DNA of 64,000 bases from a virus. The stretch covers positions 58,378-122,377 of the IMG/VR virus record IMGVR_UViG_3300042519_000373; one strand, written 5' to 3'. Position numbers and translations under genes: made by a program. The stretch's first letter is position 1, and each line of letters begins with the position of its first letter. The notes beneath the pieces are model-generated. The model had not been told where the DNA came from, did no database searches, and was given only the letters and a program-made list of their open reading frames with translations. Below are positions 25,050 through 33,350 of this stretch, piece by piece.

Positions 25050-25057
25050 GTATTTAG
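25050..25057 (-). promoter_or_regulatory. T4-type late promoter box (CTAAATAC)
   Basis: CTAAATAC on the minus strand, about 50 bases before the 24999 start, with no -35 box. It matches the TAAATA core of T4-like late promoters. Confidence 0.55.
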
Positions 25058-25070
25058 CTGAAATGTTTGC

Positions 25071-25520
25071 TTAGTAATTGTAGCTGACTGAGGTCACAGC
25101 ACCGGAATTTACAGCAAATATTGCACGTAACCATGCAAATTGTCCTGTAAAATTAAGGTGTTCTGTGCGAATAGGACCTTCAATGGCACCTACTCTAGCT
25201 GGAGGTATATAGCCCGGGCTATTTGTAGTATAGACAAACTCCGCATTGTCTATATTGAACCAGTCAGTATCCGCCGGACTCACTGCTAACGTAGCTTGGA
25301 TAGTTGCTGTTCCTACAAATGTAGGAGTAGTATTCACTATAAGCGTGTGTAAACCTGAAGTAGTTCCATAATAACCTGCTCCGTGTTCCGGAACACTGGT
25401 AAAGACTTGAGTACCTGTGGTACCAATAGGATAAAGTGGGTATGCAACTGCTACACTGGTACCAGTTGATCCTATTCCTGTATATACGGTGAATTTAAAA
25501 CTCTTACTTAGTGATGGCAT
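25071..25520 (-). CDS. small beta-rich putative structural protein
   Basis: A 149-residue Thr/Gly/Ser-rich, beta-strand-dominated protein (FTVYTGIGSTGTSVAVAYPL; TFVGTATIQATLAVSPADTDWF) with no catalytic motif. The composition and the late-type box upstream (25538-25545) suggest a virion decoration or fibre-associated protein. No specific homologue recognised. Confidence 0.6.
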   Translation of the reverse strand: MPSLSKSFKFTVYTGIGSTGTSVAVAYPLYPIGTTGTQVFTSVPEHGAGYYGTTSGLHTLIVNTTPTFVGTATIQATLAVSPADTDWFNIDNAEFVYTTNSPGYIPPARVGAIEGPIRTEHLNFTGQFAWLRAIFAVNSGAVTSVSYNY

Positions 25521-25537
25521 ATTACGGCTCTAAAGCT

Positions 25538-25545
25538 ATATTTAG
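25538..25545 (-). promoter_or_regulatory. late promoter box overlapping a stop codon (CTAAATAT)
   Basis: CTAAATAT on the minus strand; its TAA is the stop codon of the 25542-26225 gene. It lies about 18 bases before the 25520 start. Confidence 0.6.
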
Positions 25546-26225
25546 CCCTTAACTAATGTATCTCGAGGTATGTATTCGTACACTTTACGAATGTTATTAC
25601 CTAAGAACAAATGAGTCATGGTTAACATCTTACTGTCCTTGACATAAAAGAACGGATCTTGTTTATAAGAGTATCTTCCAGTCATCCATTTTTCGGTTGT
25701 GGGACTAATTTTAATATTGTCGCCGTATTTTTTAGCCCACTCGTAGAATTGAAATTTCACATTAGATGCTACACTTCGCATAACAACTTTATAAGCGTAT
25801 TTTTCATATGGAATAACATCACATAAAATTCGTTTGTTTTCGTTATCTAATAAGAATGTTAATTGGTCCGGAGTTTCTGGTTCGGATATTGTCCATACCC
25901 AAGGAGATAAGTCTTTTACAATACTGTCATAGACAGCAGGGTCTTTACAGAAAAGGCAGAACTTACTGCCCTCTGCTCTGACCTGTATTTCTTCTTTGCG
26001 ACCTAGGTAAGATATAACTGCCTTGGTAAATTCACGAAGTTTATCCTTGTCAACTGCAATCTTTGAATATCCCAGATTAGCAACCTTACCGTCACAATAA
26101 TCTAAAACAGTGTCAGCACCATATCGAACTATTCTACTAGAGGCCGATACAAGACATTCAATCTTGTAGGGCCACTTGTTGTAGAATAGCTTATCGACTT
26201 TCTGTCGCTTTATCAATTTCAACAT
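25542..26225 (-). CDS. conserved phage hypothetical protein
   Basis: A 227-residue protein with alternating strands and helices, several Trp/Tyr residues and a Cys pair (KFCLFCKDP). No known motif. It overlaps the clpA stop by 35 bases. From memory, relatives occur in T4-like cyanophages with no assigned function. Confidence 0.65.
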   Translation of the reverse strand: MLKLIKRQKVDKLFYNKWPYKIECLVSASSRIVRYGADTVLDYCDGKVANLGYSKIAVDKDKLREFTKAVISYLGRKEEIQVRAEGSKFCLFCKDPAVYDSIVKDLSPWVWTISEPETPDQLTFLLDNENKRILCDVIPYEKYAYKVVMRSVASNVKFQFYEWAKKYGDNIKISPTTEKWMTGRYSYKQDPFFYVKDSKMLTMTHLFLGNNIRKVYEYIPRDTLVKG

Positions 26226-28461
26226 TTTCTACTACGGGTAAAATTTCAGGATAAGTTAAGGTAAGATCATTACTGTTAGCACCTACTTCAACAACTCCAC
26301 CGTTTACTAACCGACCAAATAAAATTTCCTTACTCAGCGGCTTCTTAATCATATCATCAATTGTACGTTGTAGTGGACGAGCACCCATCTTACGATTAAA
26401 TCCTTTCTTGATTAACAATTCGGCAGCGTCAGCAGTTAACTTAACAGCAACATTCTTATCTTTCAACAAACTGTTTAGTTCGTCAATAAACTTCTTGACA
26501 ATCTTAGCCATGGTATTGTGATCTAGTTTACCAAACTTGATAATACCGTCTAATCGATTGCGGAATTCTGGTTTAAAGAAACTGTTAATTGCACCATCAG
26601 TTTCGTCACCTCTTTCTAAACTACTAAATCCAACTGCATTACGATCGTTATCGGCAGCACCTAAATTACTAGTAAGGATAAGAATGGCATTTCGACCATC
26701 AGCCTTCTTACCATTAGATCCAGTAACATAACCATTGTCCATCATTTGTAGTAGTAAGTTAGCAACATCAGGATGAGCTTTCTCAATTTCATCAAACAGT
26801 AAAATAGCAGTTGGATGCTCTTGCAGTTTGGTAATCAACATACCTGCATTGTCTTCAAATCCAATATAGCCGGGGGGAGCACCAATAAACTTAGCAATTG
26901 AGTGTTTCTCTTGGAATTCACTCATATCAAAGCGAACTAGTTCTACTCCCATACTTGCAGCCAATACTTTTGCAGTTTCAGTCTTACCTACACCGGTTGG
27001 TCCTGTAAATAGGAAACTACCTACTGGTTTGTTTAAGCTCTTTAAACCTGCTTGTGCAATAAAGATTTTATCTAACAATATTTCAATTGCAGTTTCCTGA
27101 CCAAACACTTTGTTACGCATGTTCTTGTCAAGGTCTTTAAGATTCTTGTTTTCTTTTTGTGCAATTTGATCTAAAGGTAAGCCAGTTAACTTTGACACTT
27201 CAAATAAAATTTCATCGTGATCAACAATGCCTGCTTCTTCGTCTCTGACTTTGAATCTAGCACATGCACAGTCAATTAGGTCAATTGCTTTATCTGGCAG
27301 CTTCTTATCAGTCATATACTTGATAGAATATTTTACGCTGTCAATAACTGCCTGATTAGTGATCTTAACACCGTGATGCTGTTCATAGTACTTCTTAAGA
27401 CCTTTAAGGATTTTAATAGCAGTAGCTTCATCTGGCTCGTTAACTACAACACGTTGGAATCGACGCATCAGGGCACGATCCTTTTCAAAGTGCTTACGGA
27501 ATTCTTCCCATGTAGTCGATGCCACAACTTTGATAGTACCTTTACCTAATGCTGGTTTCAACATATTTGCCATGTCATTAGATCCGCCACTTGCTGATCC
27601 AGCACCGTTCATCATATGTGCTTCGTCGATGAACAAGATACAGTTCTTTTTCTTTTCAAGTGCAGTAATAACCATCTTTAAGCGTTCTTCAAAGTCGCCA
27701 CGATACTTACTGCCTGCTAGTAATGCACTGATATCTAGACTGTAAACAGTATGACCTTGAATAAACTTAGGAACCTTGCCTTCTTCAATCTTGCGAGCAA
27801 GGCCCTCTGCAATAGCAGTTTTACCTACACCTGGGTCGCCGATCAACATAACATTTGATTTTTGACGGCGTGCTAGTGCAAGTTGAATTTCTTCAATTTC
27901 TTTCTCACGACCGATAACAGGATCAATCTTTTTCTGCTTGACCCTATTAGTTAAGTTTGCACAGTATTGAACAATCATTTTTTCTAGTTGATTGCTACCT
28001 ACTTCGCTAGCCTCACCGTCTTCGTTTAACGCACTGTTATGTAGAAATTCAATAAACTTGTCTTTATCAATTTTAGCCTTGCGTAGAAAGAAGTTAGCAA
28101 AGCTCTTCTTTTCACTAAAAATACTAATAAAGCAGTCAATTGGTTCAATTACTGTACGGCCGCTAAACAACACTTGTGTAAAAGCACGATTCAACATACG
28201 CTCTACAGTGTTTGTTTTCTTTGGACGATAATTTTCTTTGTCAGTTTTAATATCGTTAAGATCATCTCGAATAAACTTTTCGAGACTCTTCTTTAACAAC
28301 TCAACTTCGGCACCAAAATCTTTTAGCATCCCTTTGAAGTTTTCATCAGTTATCATACTGTACAAAAAATGTTCCAGCGTGATATACTCATGTTTATGTT
28401 TAGCGGCAACTTCGATCGCACGTTCAAACATTCCTTCGAGATCGTTATTTGGTTCCAGCAT
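26191..28461 (-). CDS. clpA: ClpA-type AAA+ unfoldase
   Basis: With the ATG at 28461, which forms a TAATG junction with the deformylase stop, the product has 756 residues; the in-frame extension to 28506 lies inside def and is rejected. It has an N-terminal Clp-N domain (LEGMFERAIEVAAKHKHEYITLEHFL), two AAA+ modules with Walker A GDPGVGKTA and GPTGVGKTE, Walker B CILFIDEAHM and ILLFDEIEKAHP, and a ClpP-binding-type AVGF tripeptide in module 2. It should unfold proteins and pass them to host ClpP; no ClpP is encoded here. The size matches bacterial ClpA (about 758). Confidence 0.93.
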   Translation of the reverse strand: MLEPNNDLEGMFERAIEVAAKHKHEYITLEHFLYSMITDENFKGMLKDFGAEVELLKKSLEKFIRDDLNDIKTDKENYRPKKTNTVERMLNRAFTQVLFSGRTVIEPIDCFISIFSEKKSFANFFLRKAKIDKDKFIEFLHNSALNEDGEASEVGSNQLEKMIVQYCANLTNRVKQKKIDPVIGREKEIEEIQLALARRQKSNVMLIGDPGVGKTAIAEGLARKIEEGKVPKFIQGHTVYSLDISALLAGSKYRGDFEERLKMVITALEKKKNCILFIDEAHMMNGAGSASGGSNDMANMLKPALGKGTIKVVASTTWEEFRKHFEKDRALMRRFQRVVVNEPDEATAIKILKGLKKYYEQHHGVKITNQAVIDSVKYSIKYMTDKKLPDKAIDLIDCACARFKVRDEEAGIVDHDEILFEVSKLTGLPLDQIAQKENKNLKDLDKNMRNKVFGQETAIEILLDKIFIAQAGLKSLNKPVGSFLFTGPTGVGKTETAKVLAASMGVELVRFDMSEFQEKHSIAKFIGAPPGYIGFEDNAGMLITKLQEHPTAILLFDEIEKAHPDVANLLLQMMDNGYVTGSNGKKADGRNAILILTSNLGAADNDRNAVGFSSLERGDETDGAINSFFKPEFRNRLDGIIKFGKLDHNTMAKIVKKFIDELNSLLKDKNVAVKLTADAAELLIKKGFNRKMGARPLQRTIDDMIKKPLSKEILFGRLVNGGVVEVGANSNDLTLTYPEILPVVENVEIDKATESR

Positions 28462-28961
28462 TATTTGTATTTCCTTTTGATTGATTTCTTTACTGCCAAC
28501 GCCCACTTGAGAGCACTTGTTCTATTTTGAAATGTGATTCCTTCTAGATGATCAAATTCATGTAAAAAGCATCGACACTCGTAACCAAAAAATTCAGCTT
28601 CTTGGGTCTCACCTTTTGAGTTTTGAAACCTAACAAGAATTCCTCTTGGTCTTTTTATTTTAGCATAAATGTTGGGAAAACTCAAGCATCCTTCCTCTTC
28701 TTCGAGCAAGTCGTCTGTTACTCTCGCAATGATTGGATTGAAAAATGCCTGTGCATGATCTCGATATTTCTGATGTCCCATAACAAACATACGAGTTCTA
28801 ACACCTATTTGATTAGCAGATAATCCAATGCCGCCATTGGCAAGCATAGCTTCAATCATGTCTTTTTCAAGTTGAACAGGATCGGTTAGTGGATTTTCAA
28901 AATCAAATTCTGGCATTCTTTCAGCCAATATTGGGTCTGGATTTTTTATAATTGTCAACAT
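28461..28961 (-). CDS. def: peptide deformylase
   Basis: A 166-residue deformylase with all three motifs: GGIGLSANQIG, EEGCLSFP (Cys ligand) and HEFDHLEG (two His ligands with catalytic Glu). It removes the N-formyl group from nascent proteins. Phage deformylases are known in cyanophages, and this one is a complete-looking, near full-length copy. It is translationally coupled to clpA, so the proteins that process and turn over new proteins are co-expressed. Confidence 0.93.
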   Translation of the reverse strand: MLTIIKNPDPILAERMPEFDFENPLTDPVQLEKDMIEAMLANGGIGLSANQIGVRTRMFVMGHQKYRDHAQAFFNPIIARVTDDLLEEEEGCLSFPNIYAKIKRPRGILVRFQNSKGETQEAEFFGYECRCFLHEFDHLEGITFQNRTSALKWALAVKKSIKRKYK

Positions 28962-28969
28962 AGTAATAT

Positions 28970-29803
28970 TTAAGATGCAATTGATCTCAGTGTATTCTTT
29001 TGATACTCTGTAAGGTTATTAGGAATTGATACTTTAATCAGTATCATATGATTGCCTTTAATACCGGGATTATTCATTACTGGCATTCCGTAGCCTTGTA
29101 TTCGTAGGAACGAATCTGGTTGAGTGCCTTCTTTTATTTGAACAGTTAGTTTATCTCCTCCAACTGTAATTACTTCAAGGTCTTTGCCTAACATTGCATC
29201 CCAGGCAGTGATATTAATCTGTTCAACAAGATCATTTCCATTTCTCTGAAATCTTGAGTGAGGGCGAATTCTTACTGACAGCATAGCATCACCGGGAGGC
29301 ATACCTGCAAATGAATTATCTCCTGCACCTGCAATCCTTAGTACTATTCCATCATTAATACCAGCAGGAATTTTAACTTCAAACGTTCTTTCTTGATGAT
29401 TTATTAAACGATAGCTTGCAATAATTTCTTTACCAGCAAATGCTTCTTCTAGACTAATAACTGTTTCAAGATTTATATTTTTATTACGCTGAGGCCTTCT
29501 GCCAAACACTGCACCCAGGTCTGGACCAAAGTGATGAAAGAATTGTTCAAATCCTTGCGGAACTCCGCCGGTATTTGCCTGTTGCCATCCTCCAAATGGA
29601 TCTTGTCCAAACGGACTGGGATTATCATATGCTGCTCGTTTTTCTGGATCTCCCAGTGTAGCATATGCTTCTTGAATTTTTTGAAAAGAGGCAGTATCAC
29701 CTCCCTTATCTGGGTGATGTTTTGAAGCTAGACTACGAAACGCTTTTTTAATTTCGTCTTGTGTTGCTTCTTTTGAAATGCCTAAAGTTTTGTAATGGTC
29801 CAT
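28970..29803 (-). CDS. dnaJ: DnaJ/CbpA-type J-domain co-chaperone
   Basis: A 277-residue co-chaperone. The J domain has the HPD motif (H30, P31, D32), then a Gly/Phe-rich linker, and a C-terminal substrate-binding domain (VKIPAGINDGIVLRIAGAGD). There is no CxxCxGxG zinc domain, so it is of the CbpA class. It would recruit host DnaK to phage or host proteins. A consensus sigma-70 promoter (29820-29848) overlapping a hairpin controls it. Confidence 0.93.
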   Translation of the reverse strand: MDHYKTLGISKEATQDEIKKAFRSLASKHHPDKGGDTASFQKIQEAYATLGDPEKRAAYDNPSPFGQDPFGGWQQANTGGVPQGFEQFFHHFGPDLGAVFGRRPQRNKNINLETVISLEEAFAGKEIIASYRLINHQERTFEVKIPAGINDGIVLRIAGAGDNSFAGMPPGDAMLSVRIRPHSRFQRNGNDLVEQINITAWDAMLGKDLEVITVGGDKLTVQIKEGTQPDSFLRIQGYGMPVMNNPGIKGNHMILIKVSIPNNLTEYQKNTLRSIAS

Positions 29804-29805
29804 AA

Positions 29806-29836
29806 GAAAAGGTATAGTTTATTATACTATACCTTT
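29806..29836 (-). terminator. hairpin between the small secreted-protein gene and dnaJ
   Basis: An 11-bp stem (AAAAGGTATAG and its complement, 29806-29816 with 29826-29836) with a 9-base AT loop. The loop contains the -10 box of the dnaJ promoter. It follows the upstream stop and resembles a terminator, but the T-run on the minus strand is only four bases (TTTT) before C. Confidence 0.55.
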
Positions 29837-29848
29837 TTCTAATTGTCA
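29820..29848 (-). promoter_or_regulatory. consensus sigma-70 promoter for dnaJ
   Basis: Perfect TTGACA (29848-29843), 17-base spacer and TATAAT (29825-29820). The -10 box is in the hairpin loop, and the spacer contributes one stem arm. Confidence 0.88.
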
Positions 29849-29855
29849 ACTAAGA

Positions 29856-30059
29856 TTATTTCTTAGGTGCTTTTTCTGGAACTTTTGTTCCTTCGTGCTT
29901 TTCGTGTATTTTTACAGTTTTGCACTTTTCAACTTCTTTCTGAGTCTTTGCATCTGTGGTTTTAACACACACTTTTTTAGTTTCTGGTTTAGCTTCTTCA
30001 GCCTGGGCTCCTGTAGCTAATGCTAATGCTAGACCTGCGACAAAAATAATATTTTTCAT
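29856..30059 (-). CDS. small secreted protein
   Basis: A 67-residue protein with a clear signal peptide (MKNIIFVAGLALALATGAQA, cleavage after AQA) and a Lys/Glu/Thr-rich mature part containing two cysteines (KKVCVKTTDAKTQKEVEKC). It is exported to the periplasm. Its place between the holin-like gene and dnaJ suggests expression at the lysis end of the cluster. Function unknown; it looks host-like in composition. Confidence 0.65.
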   Translation of the reverse strand: MKNIIFVAGLALALATGAQAEEAKPETKKVCVKTTDAKTQKEVEKCKTVKIHEKHEGTKVPEKAPKK

Positions 30060-30070
30060 AGTTTTTCCTT

Positions 30071-30604
30071 TTATAGTTCTGGATCTGGGCCCTGCATAGG
30101 ACCCGGCTTACCGCTGCTTGAAACAAATGTTGAGCTAGGAGTAAACGATGGTTGAGTTACTGGTGACCTTGCTGCTGGTGCTCCAAAACTTGGGCCTGCT
30201 GCCGGTGCTCCGAAACTCGGTGTTGCTGCTGGTGAACCAAAGCTACTGGGTGTGCCGAAGCCTCCTGCTGACGGCGAGCCAAATGCTGGACCGTTAGTTG
30301 ATGGTACGGAGATGCCTCCATTGTTTGCTCCATTTAATTTCTCCTGAGTTCGACCAAATGCCGCAATACCTAAAACAGCACCCATTGCAATATGGAATAA
30401 TCCAGCACCTTGCAGGGTTAACGGATTCCATTGTGTGATTTGTGTGCCTGTTGTAGTTTGTAATAAACTCCACAGAATTGGAAATATAACCATGTCCATA
30501 GTACAGACAACCATATACATCCATCCCATCATTGGACGCCACTTACTGTTCATCCAATCTTCTTTTTTCTTTTCGCTTTCGCTTTGTTTAACTTCTTCTG
30601 TCAT
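30071..30604 (-). CDS. holin-like membrane protein (3-TM holin family, probable)
   Basis: A 177-residue protein with a charged N-terminus, then WRPMMGWMYMVVCTMDMVIFPILWSLL and a second hydrophobic segment GAGLFHIAMGAVLGIAAFG, followed by a disordered Pro/Ala/Ser/Gly-rich tail (PSFGAPAAGPSFGAPAA repeats). The front matches the WRP(M/L)-type start of the gene-transfer-agent holin family with three segments. It is probably the holin of the cassette with spanins and endolysin next to it. The long repeat tail is unusual. Confidence 0.6.
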   Translation of the reverse strand: MTEEVKQSESEKKKEDWMNSKWRPMMGWMYMVVCTMDMVIFPILWSLLQTTTGTQITQWNPLTLQGAGLFHIAMGAVLGIAAFGRTQEKLNGANNGGISVPSTNGPAFGSPSAGGFGTPSSFGSPAATPSFGAPAAGPSFGAPAARSPVTQPSFTPSSTFVSSSGKPGPMQGPDPEL

Positions 30605-30613
30605 GATCGCCCC

Positions 30614-31150
30614 TTATAGTGATAGTGGTAGCCACAGCCACAGGCCCTGACTTAGTAGTAGAGAACCAAATGCACCTACTGCAATACTGCCCCAAAACAT
30701 GGGCATACTGACAGCTAGAATACTTGCACTTAACAACACGATTCCTAGTTGGAAAGCCATGCCAGCAAATGTTAGCCACGGTGTATGTTGTTTAGCCTGA
30801 TCTCGTTCTGCTTCGATGCTGATAGCTTTGGCCATCAGTTCTTTCTTTCCTTCACCTGACTTAGGATCACTTTCGTATCGATCAATTTTAGCCTGTAGTG
30901 TGGCCTTACGTTGGGTATCATTAGTAGCTTCTAATTGACCTTCTGCAATACTTTGCTTGATACTTTTTGCCTGATAAAAGTTCCAAGTATCGTTAGCTTT
31001 AATAGTATTACCTAAAATTTTGCTACTAAATCCGCTAGCAACATATGTGTTGCCTGCTAGTAACAGAGCAATGACGGTAATGACCCATCCTGCTTTGTCT
31101 TTAATCTTTGCTTCACGCTCTGAACGTGATAGTGGTTTCACTTCTGACAT
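30614..31150 (-). CDS. membrane protein, DUF4337-like
   Basis: A 178-residue protein with an N-terminal membrane segment (AGWVITVIALLLAGNTYVASG), a central helical charged region and two C-terminal membrane segments (WLTFAGMAFQLGIVLLSASILAVS; FWGSIAVGAFGSLLLSQGLWLW). The pattern with YQAKSIKQ and SGEGKKELMAKA matches DUF4337 proteins. It lies inside the lysis cassette, but its part in lysis is not known. Confidence 0.65.
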   Translation of the reverse strand: MSEVKPLSRSEREAKIKDKAGWVITVIALLLAGNTYVASGFSSKILGNTIKANDTWNFYQAKSIKQSIAEGQLEATNDTQRKATLQAKIDRYESDPKSGEGKKELMAKAISIEAERDQAKQHTPWLTFAGMAFQLGIVLLSASILAVSMPMFWGSIAVGAFGSLLLSQGLWLWLPLSL

Positions 31151-31177
31151 TGTCGCTCCTAATAAGTGTAGTGTTAA

Positions 31178-31447
31178 TTATTTATTTGAATTATCAAATA
31201 TTCGTTTTTGCTCAGTGTACCATTCATTCCAACCTTCTACCTTCAAACTGCATTGATAATACAGTCCGTAATTTTCTACTACAGTTTTTAGCAAATCTGT
31301 TATAGCAGGCTTTGAAGGGTCTGCTTTTTGCAAAGCCTGGCACTTGTCTAAAAGTTCTTTAGGTGCCTCGGGCCATTTTTGTTTTACGGGTACCGCAGTA
31401 GAACACGCTGCTAGAAAAAATACAAGTGCTAAAATACTGTATTTCAT
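31178..31447 (-). CDS. outer-membrane spanin lipoprotein (Rz1-like)
   Basis: An 89-residue lipoprotein. The signal is MKYSILALVFFLAACST, with a lipobox LAAC and lipidated Cys15. The mature part has a PEAPKELLDKCQ region and a conserved-looking NYGLYYQCSLKVEGWNEWY. It would be anchored in the outer membrane and pair with the inner-membrane spanin encoded immediately upstream, to disrupt the outer membrane at lysis. The genes are separate rather than nested. Confidence 0.8.
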   Translation of the reverse strand: MKYSILALVFFLAACSTAVPVKQKWPEAPKELLDKCQALQKADPSKPAITDLLKTVVENYGLYYQCSLKVEGWNEWYTEQKRIFDNSNK

Positions 31448-31923
31448 TTCTTTGCTCCTTCTGCGGCTTTGTTCATTTCAGTAGCAGCATTATGTAGCTC
31501 AATAATTTCTTTTGGAACTGGACAAGTTTCGATATATTTGACAATTTCTTCTTTCTTGATAATTTCTTTATCAATATATCTTGTAATATATTCAGTTTTG
31601 CCTTTGACAAATTCTTTTTGTTTTACAATCTTTTCTTGTATAACAGTATTTGTCTGTTTGCTTTCTTGTTCGGCTATTACTAACTTAGCTTCTAATTCTT
31701 TTACTCGTGCTTCCCACTTTGCTTCATTGGCAATTACTCCTTGAAAGTAAACTCCCACTAACAAAGCTAAAATACCGCCAACCTGTAAAGGCAAGCGGTA
31801 TGTAGAAACAAAAGGAATGAACTTGAGAACAAATGATGCTAGCACCGCCAGCACTCCTGCTATTAATACTAATGCCCAAAACCAATCAGGTAATAGACCT
31901 AGCATCCAAGTTAATTGCCACAT
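31444..31923 (-). CDS. inner-membrane spanin (Rz-like)
   Basis: A 159-residue protein with two hydrophobic N-terminal segments (DWFWALVLIAGVLAVLASFVL; LPLQVGGILALLVGVYFQGV), a long periplasmic coiled coil (about residues 68-125) and CPVPKEIIELHNAA near the C-terminus, as in Rz-like spanins. It overlaps the lipoprotein gene by four bases. Together they span the periplasm and fuse the membranes. Confidence 0.75.
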   Translation of the reverse strand: MWQLTWMLGLLPDWFWALVLIAGVLAVLASFVLKFIPFVSTYRLPLQVGGILALLVGVYFQGVIANEAKWEARVKELEAKLVIAEQESKQTNTVIQEKIVKQKEFVKGKTEYITRYIDKEIIKKEEIVKYIETCPVPKEIIELHNAATEMNKAAEGAKK

Positions 31924-31924
31924 T

Positions 31925-32554
31925 TTAGTGTGCTCCTAGAACATGCAATGCGTGATTGTAATGCTTAATACGATCTTCTAAACCAATAAAACCGCCGTTG
32001 ATTTTTTTGGTCATTGTTTTAATATCGCCAGCATCTGCTTCTTTATTCAATCCAGTGCTTTCCCAGAACCAACACGCTGATTGTACAGCACCTTCAAATG
32101 TTGCCAAGTATTCAGGAACCTCTTCGACAGACATTTCTAAACTAGCAGCAAACCAAGAATAGTTTTCTTTACCAGTTAACTGAATTAATCCACGACCACA
32201 ATAACGGAATCCGTCTCCGCTTGCTTCGCTACCGTTGCCCATACGATTCGCATAAACTCTGTTAGCAATTGCTTCTTGCTTGTTAGCGTATTGTGCGGCC
32301 ATTTCATCACTTGTGAAATATTTAGGAAATACTTTCCTTAATGTCACTGCACGGTAGTTTAAGTTTTCTTTAAGTGCTCTAAAGCCGCCACTTTCGTGAG
32401 CACATTGAGCAACAAATGCTGCTACACGTTCTGGTGTGTTGATCTGGTATTCTGGCAAAATTGCATATAATGCATCATACCATTGATCCACATACGGATT
32501 GCCGTGAATCATTTCTTCTAGATGTTCTTTTTTAAAATCAAATGTAAAGCTCAT
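31925..32554 (-). CDS. GH19-type endolysin (chitinase-like muramidase)
   Basis: A 209-residue GH19 lysozyme-like protein. The catalytic Glu54 is in CAHESGGF, with YCGRGLIQLTGKENY and KKINGGF downstream as in GH19 endolysins. It degrades peptidoglycan at lysis. No signal peptide, so it needs a holin; a probable holin is encoded at 30071. The same transcript carries both spanins. Length fits the family (about 200). Confidence 0.9.
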   Translation of the reverse strand: MSFTFDFKKEHLEEMIHGNPYVDQWYDALYAILPEYQINTPERVAAFVAQCAHESGGFRALKENLNYRAVTLRKVFPKYFTSDEMAAQYANKQEAIANRVYANRMGNGSEASGDGFRYCGRGLIQLTGKENYSWFAASLEMSVEEVPEYLATFEGAVQSACWFWESTGLNKEADAGDIKTMTKKINGGFIGLEDRIKHYNHALHVLGAH

Positions 32555-32556
32555 TA

Positions 32557-32610
32557 TTACCTCTTATGTTTTCCGCCGCATTTAGGGCATTCTTCTTGAT
32601 CCATTACCAT
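32557..32610 (-). CDS. mini-ORF with a single zinc knuckle
   Basis: A 17-residue product MVMDQEECPKCGGKHKR, with AAGGA upstream of the ATG. It ends two bases before the endolysin start. CPKCGG is a zinc-knuckle-like half. A second ATG at 32604 gives 15 residues. It may be real or a coupling leader peptide; no other evidence. Confidence 0.4.
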   Translation of the reverse strand: MVMDQEECPKCGGKHKR

Positions 32611-33350
32611 CGTTCCTTTTTAAAAACTAACGCTGTATCTCCATTACGAACTAAAAATTTATCATTAATTTTATGTATTTCGTAAGGACCTAAATATTTT
32701 TCTAAAAAATTAACCTGACTTTGGCTAGCTTCGTCTAACTGAATAGCACCTTGTAAGCTGTCTTGTATTTCTTGATACGGCCCCATTGCTAATAGTTCTA
32801 AATTAACAGATCCTGAAAATGGCTTAGAAATAGTAACGCTGTGATTCTCGTCAATTTTTACAGAATCAAACGGAGTTCTATCAAAGAATTCTTTAATAGC
32901 GTCTCCTTTAATTTCTAGCATTTTATTTTTGTAATCTTCTTCAGACAACGGAATGTCTTCTTGGATTGCCTGTTCGCTAAACGCTCTGCTTTTTCCGCCT
33001 TTATGGTATCGGTATCTCCAATCAACACTGTCGACCAGTTGACCAACGCCACTTAACAAATCTCTAATTTGTCCAGGCAAATGTTTAGTTCTTTGTATTT
33101 CTACAAACACTTGATATTTGCCATCTCTCTCTTCTCCGCTGCTCATGTCAGCATCGAGTACAAAAGGATAGCCCTTTTCAATAAACTCCATCAAATCGAT
33201 AGCAGGATGCTTATCGTTAACTTTAAATCCTAAGACTAGTACATCGGAGTCTTGCCCCATCTTGCTAGTATATTGATCAATAGTAAAAGTTGTATCTACA
33301 AATCCTTGCAGATCACCTCTCCTAAGACCTTCAAACAACTGGTGCTTCAT
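32604..33350 (-). CDS. conserved hypothetical protein
   Basis: With ATG at 33350, product of 248 residues (the extension to 33407 lies inside the upstream gene). It is a soluble alpha/beta protein: YTSKMGQDSDVLVLGFKVND, DLMEFIEKGYPFVLDADMSSGEERDGKYQVFVEIQRT and a C-terminal LEKYLGPYEIHKINDKFLVRNGDTALVFKK. It overlaps the upstream gene by 20 bases. No family recognised; it is likely conserved in T4-like marine phages. Confidence 0.6.
   Translation of the reverse strand: MKHQLFEGLRRGDLQGFVDTTFTIDQYTSKMGQDSDVLVLGFKVNDKHPAIDLMEFIEKGYPFVLDADMSSGEERDGKYQVFVEIQRTKHLPGQIRDLLSGVGQLVDSVDWRYRYHKGGKSRAFSEQAIQEDIPLSEEDYKNKMLEIKGDAIKEFFDRTPFDSVKIDENHSVTISKPFSGSVNLELLAMGPYQEIQDSLQGAIQLDEASQSQVNFLEKYLGPYEIHKINDKFLVRNGDTALVFKKERW

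Noticed and set aside
28462-28506. Longer ClpA start
   Set aside because: Clp-N begins right after the ATG at 28461, which is coupled to the def stop by TAATG.
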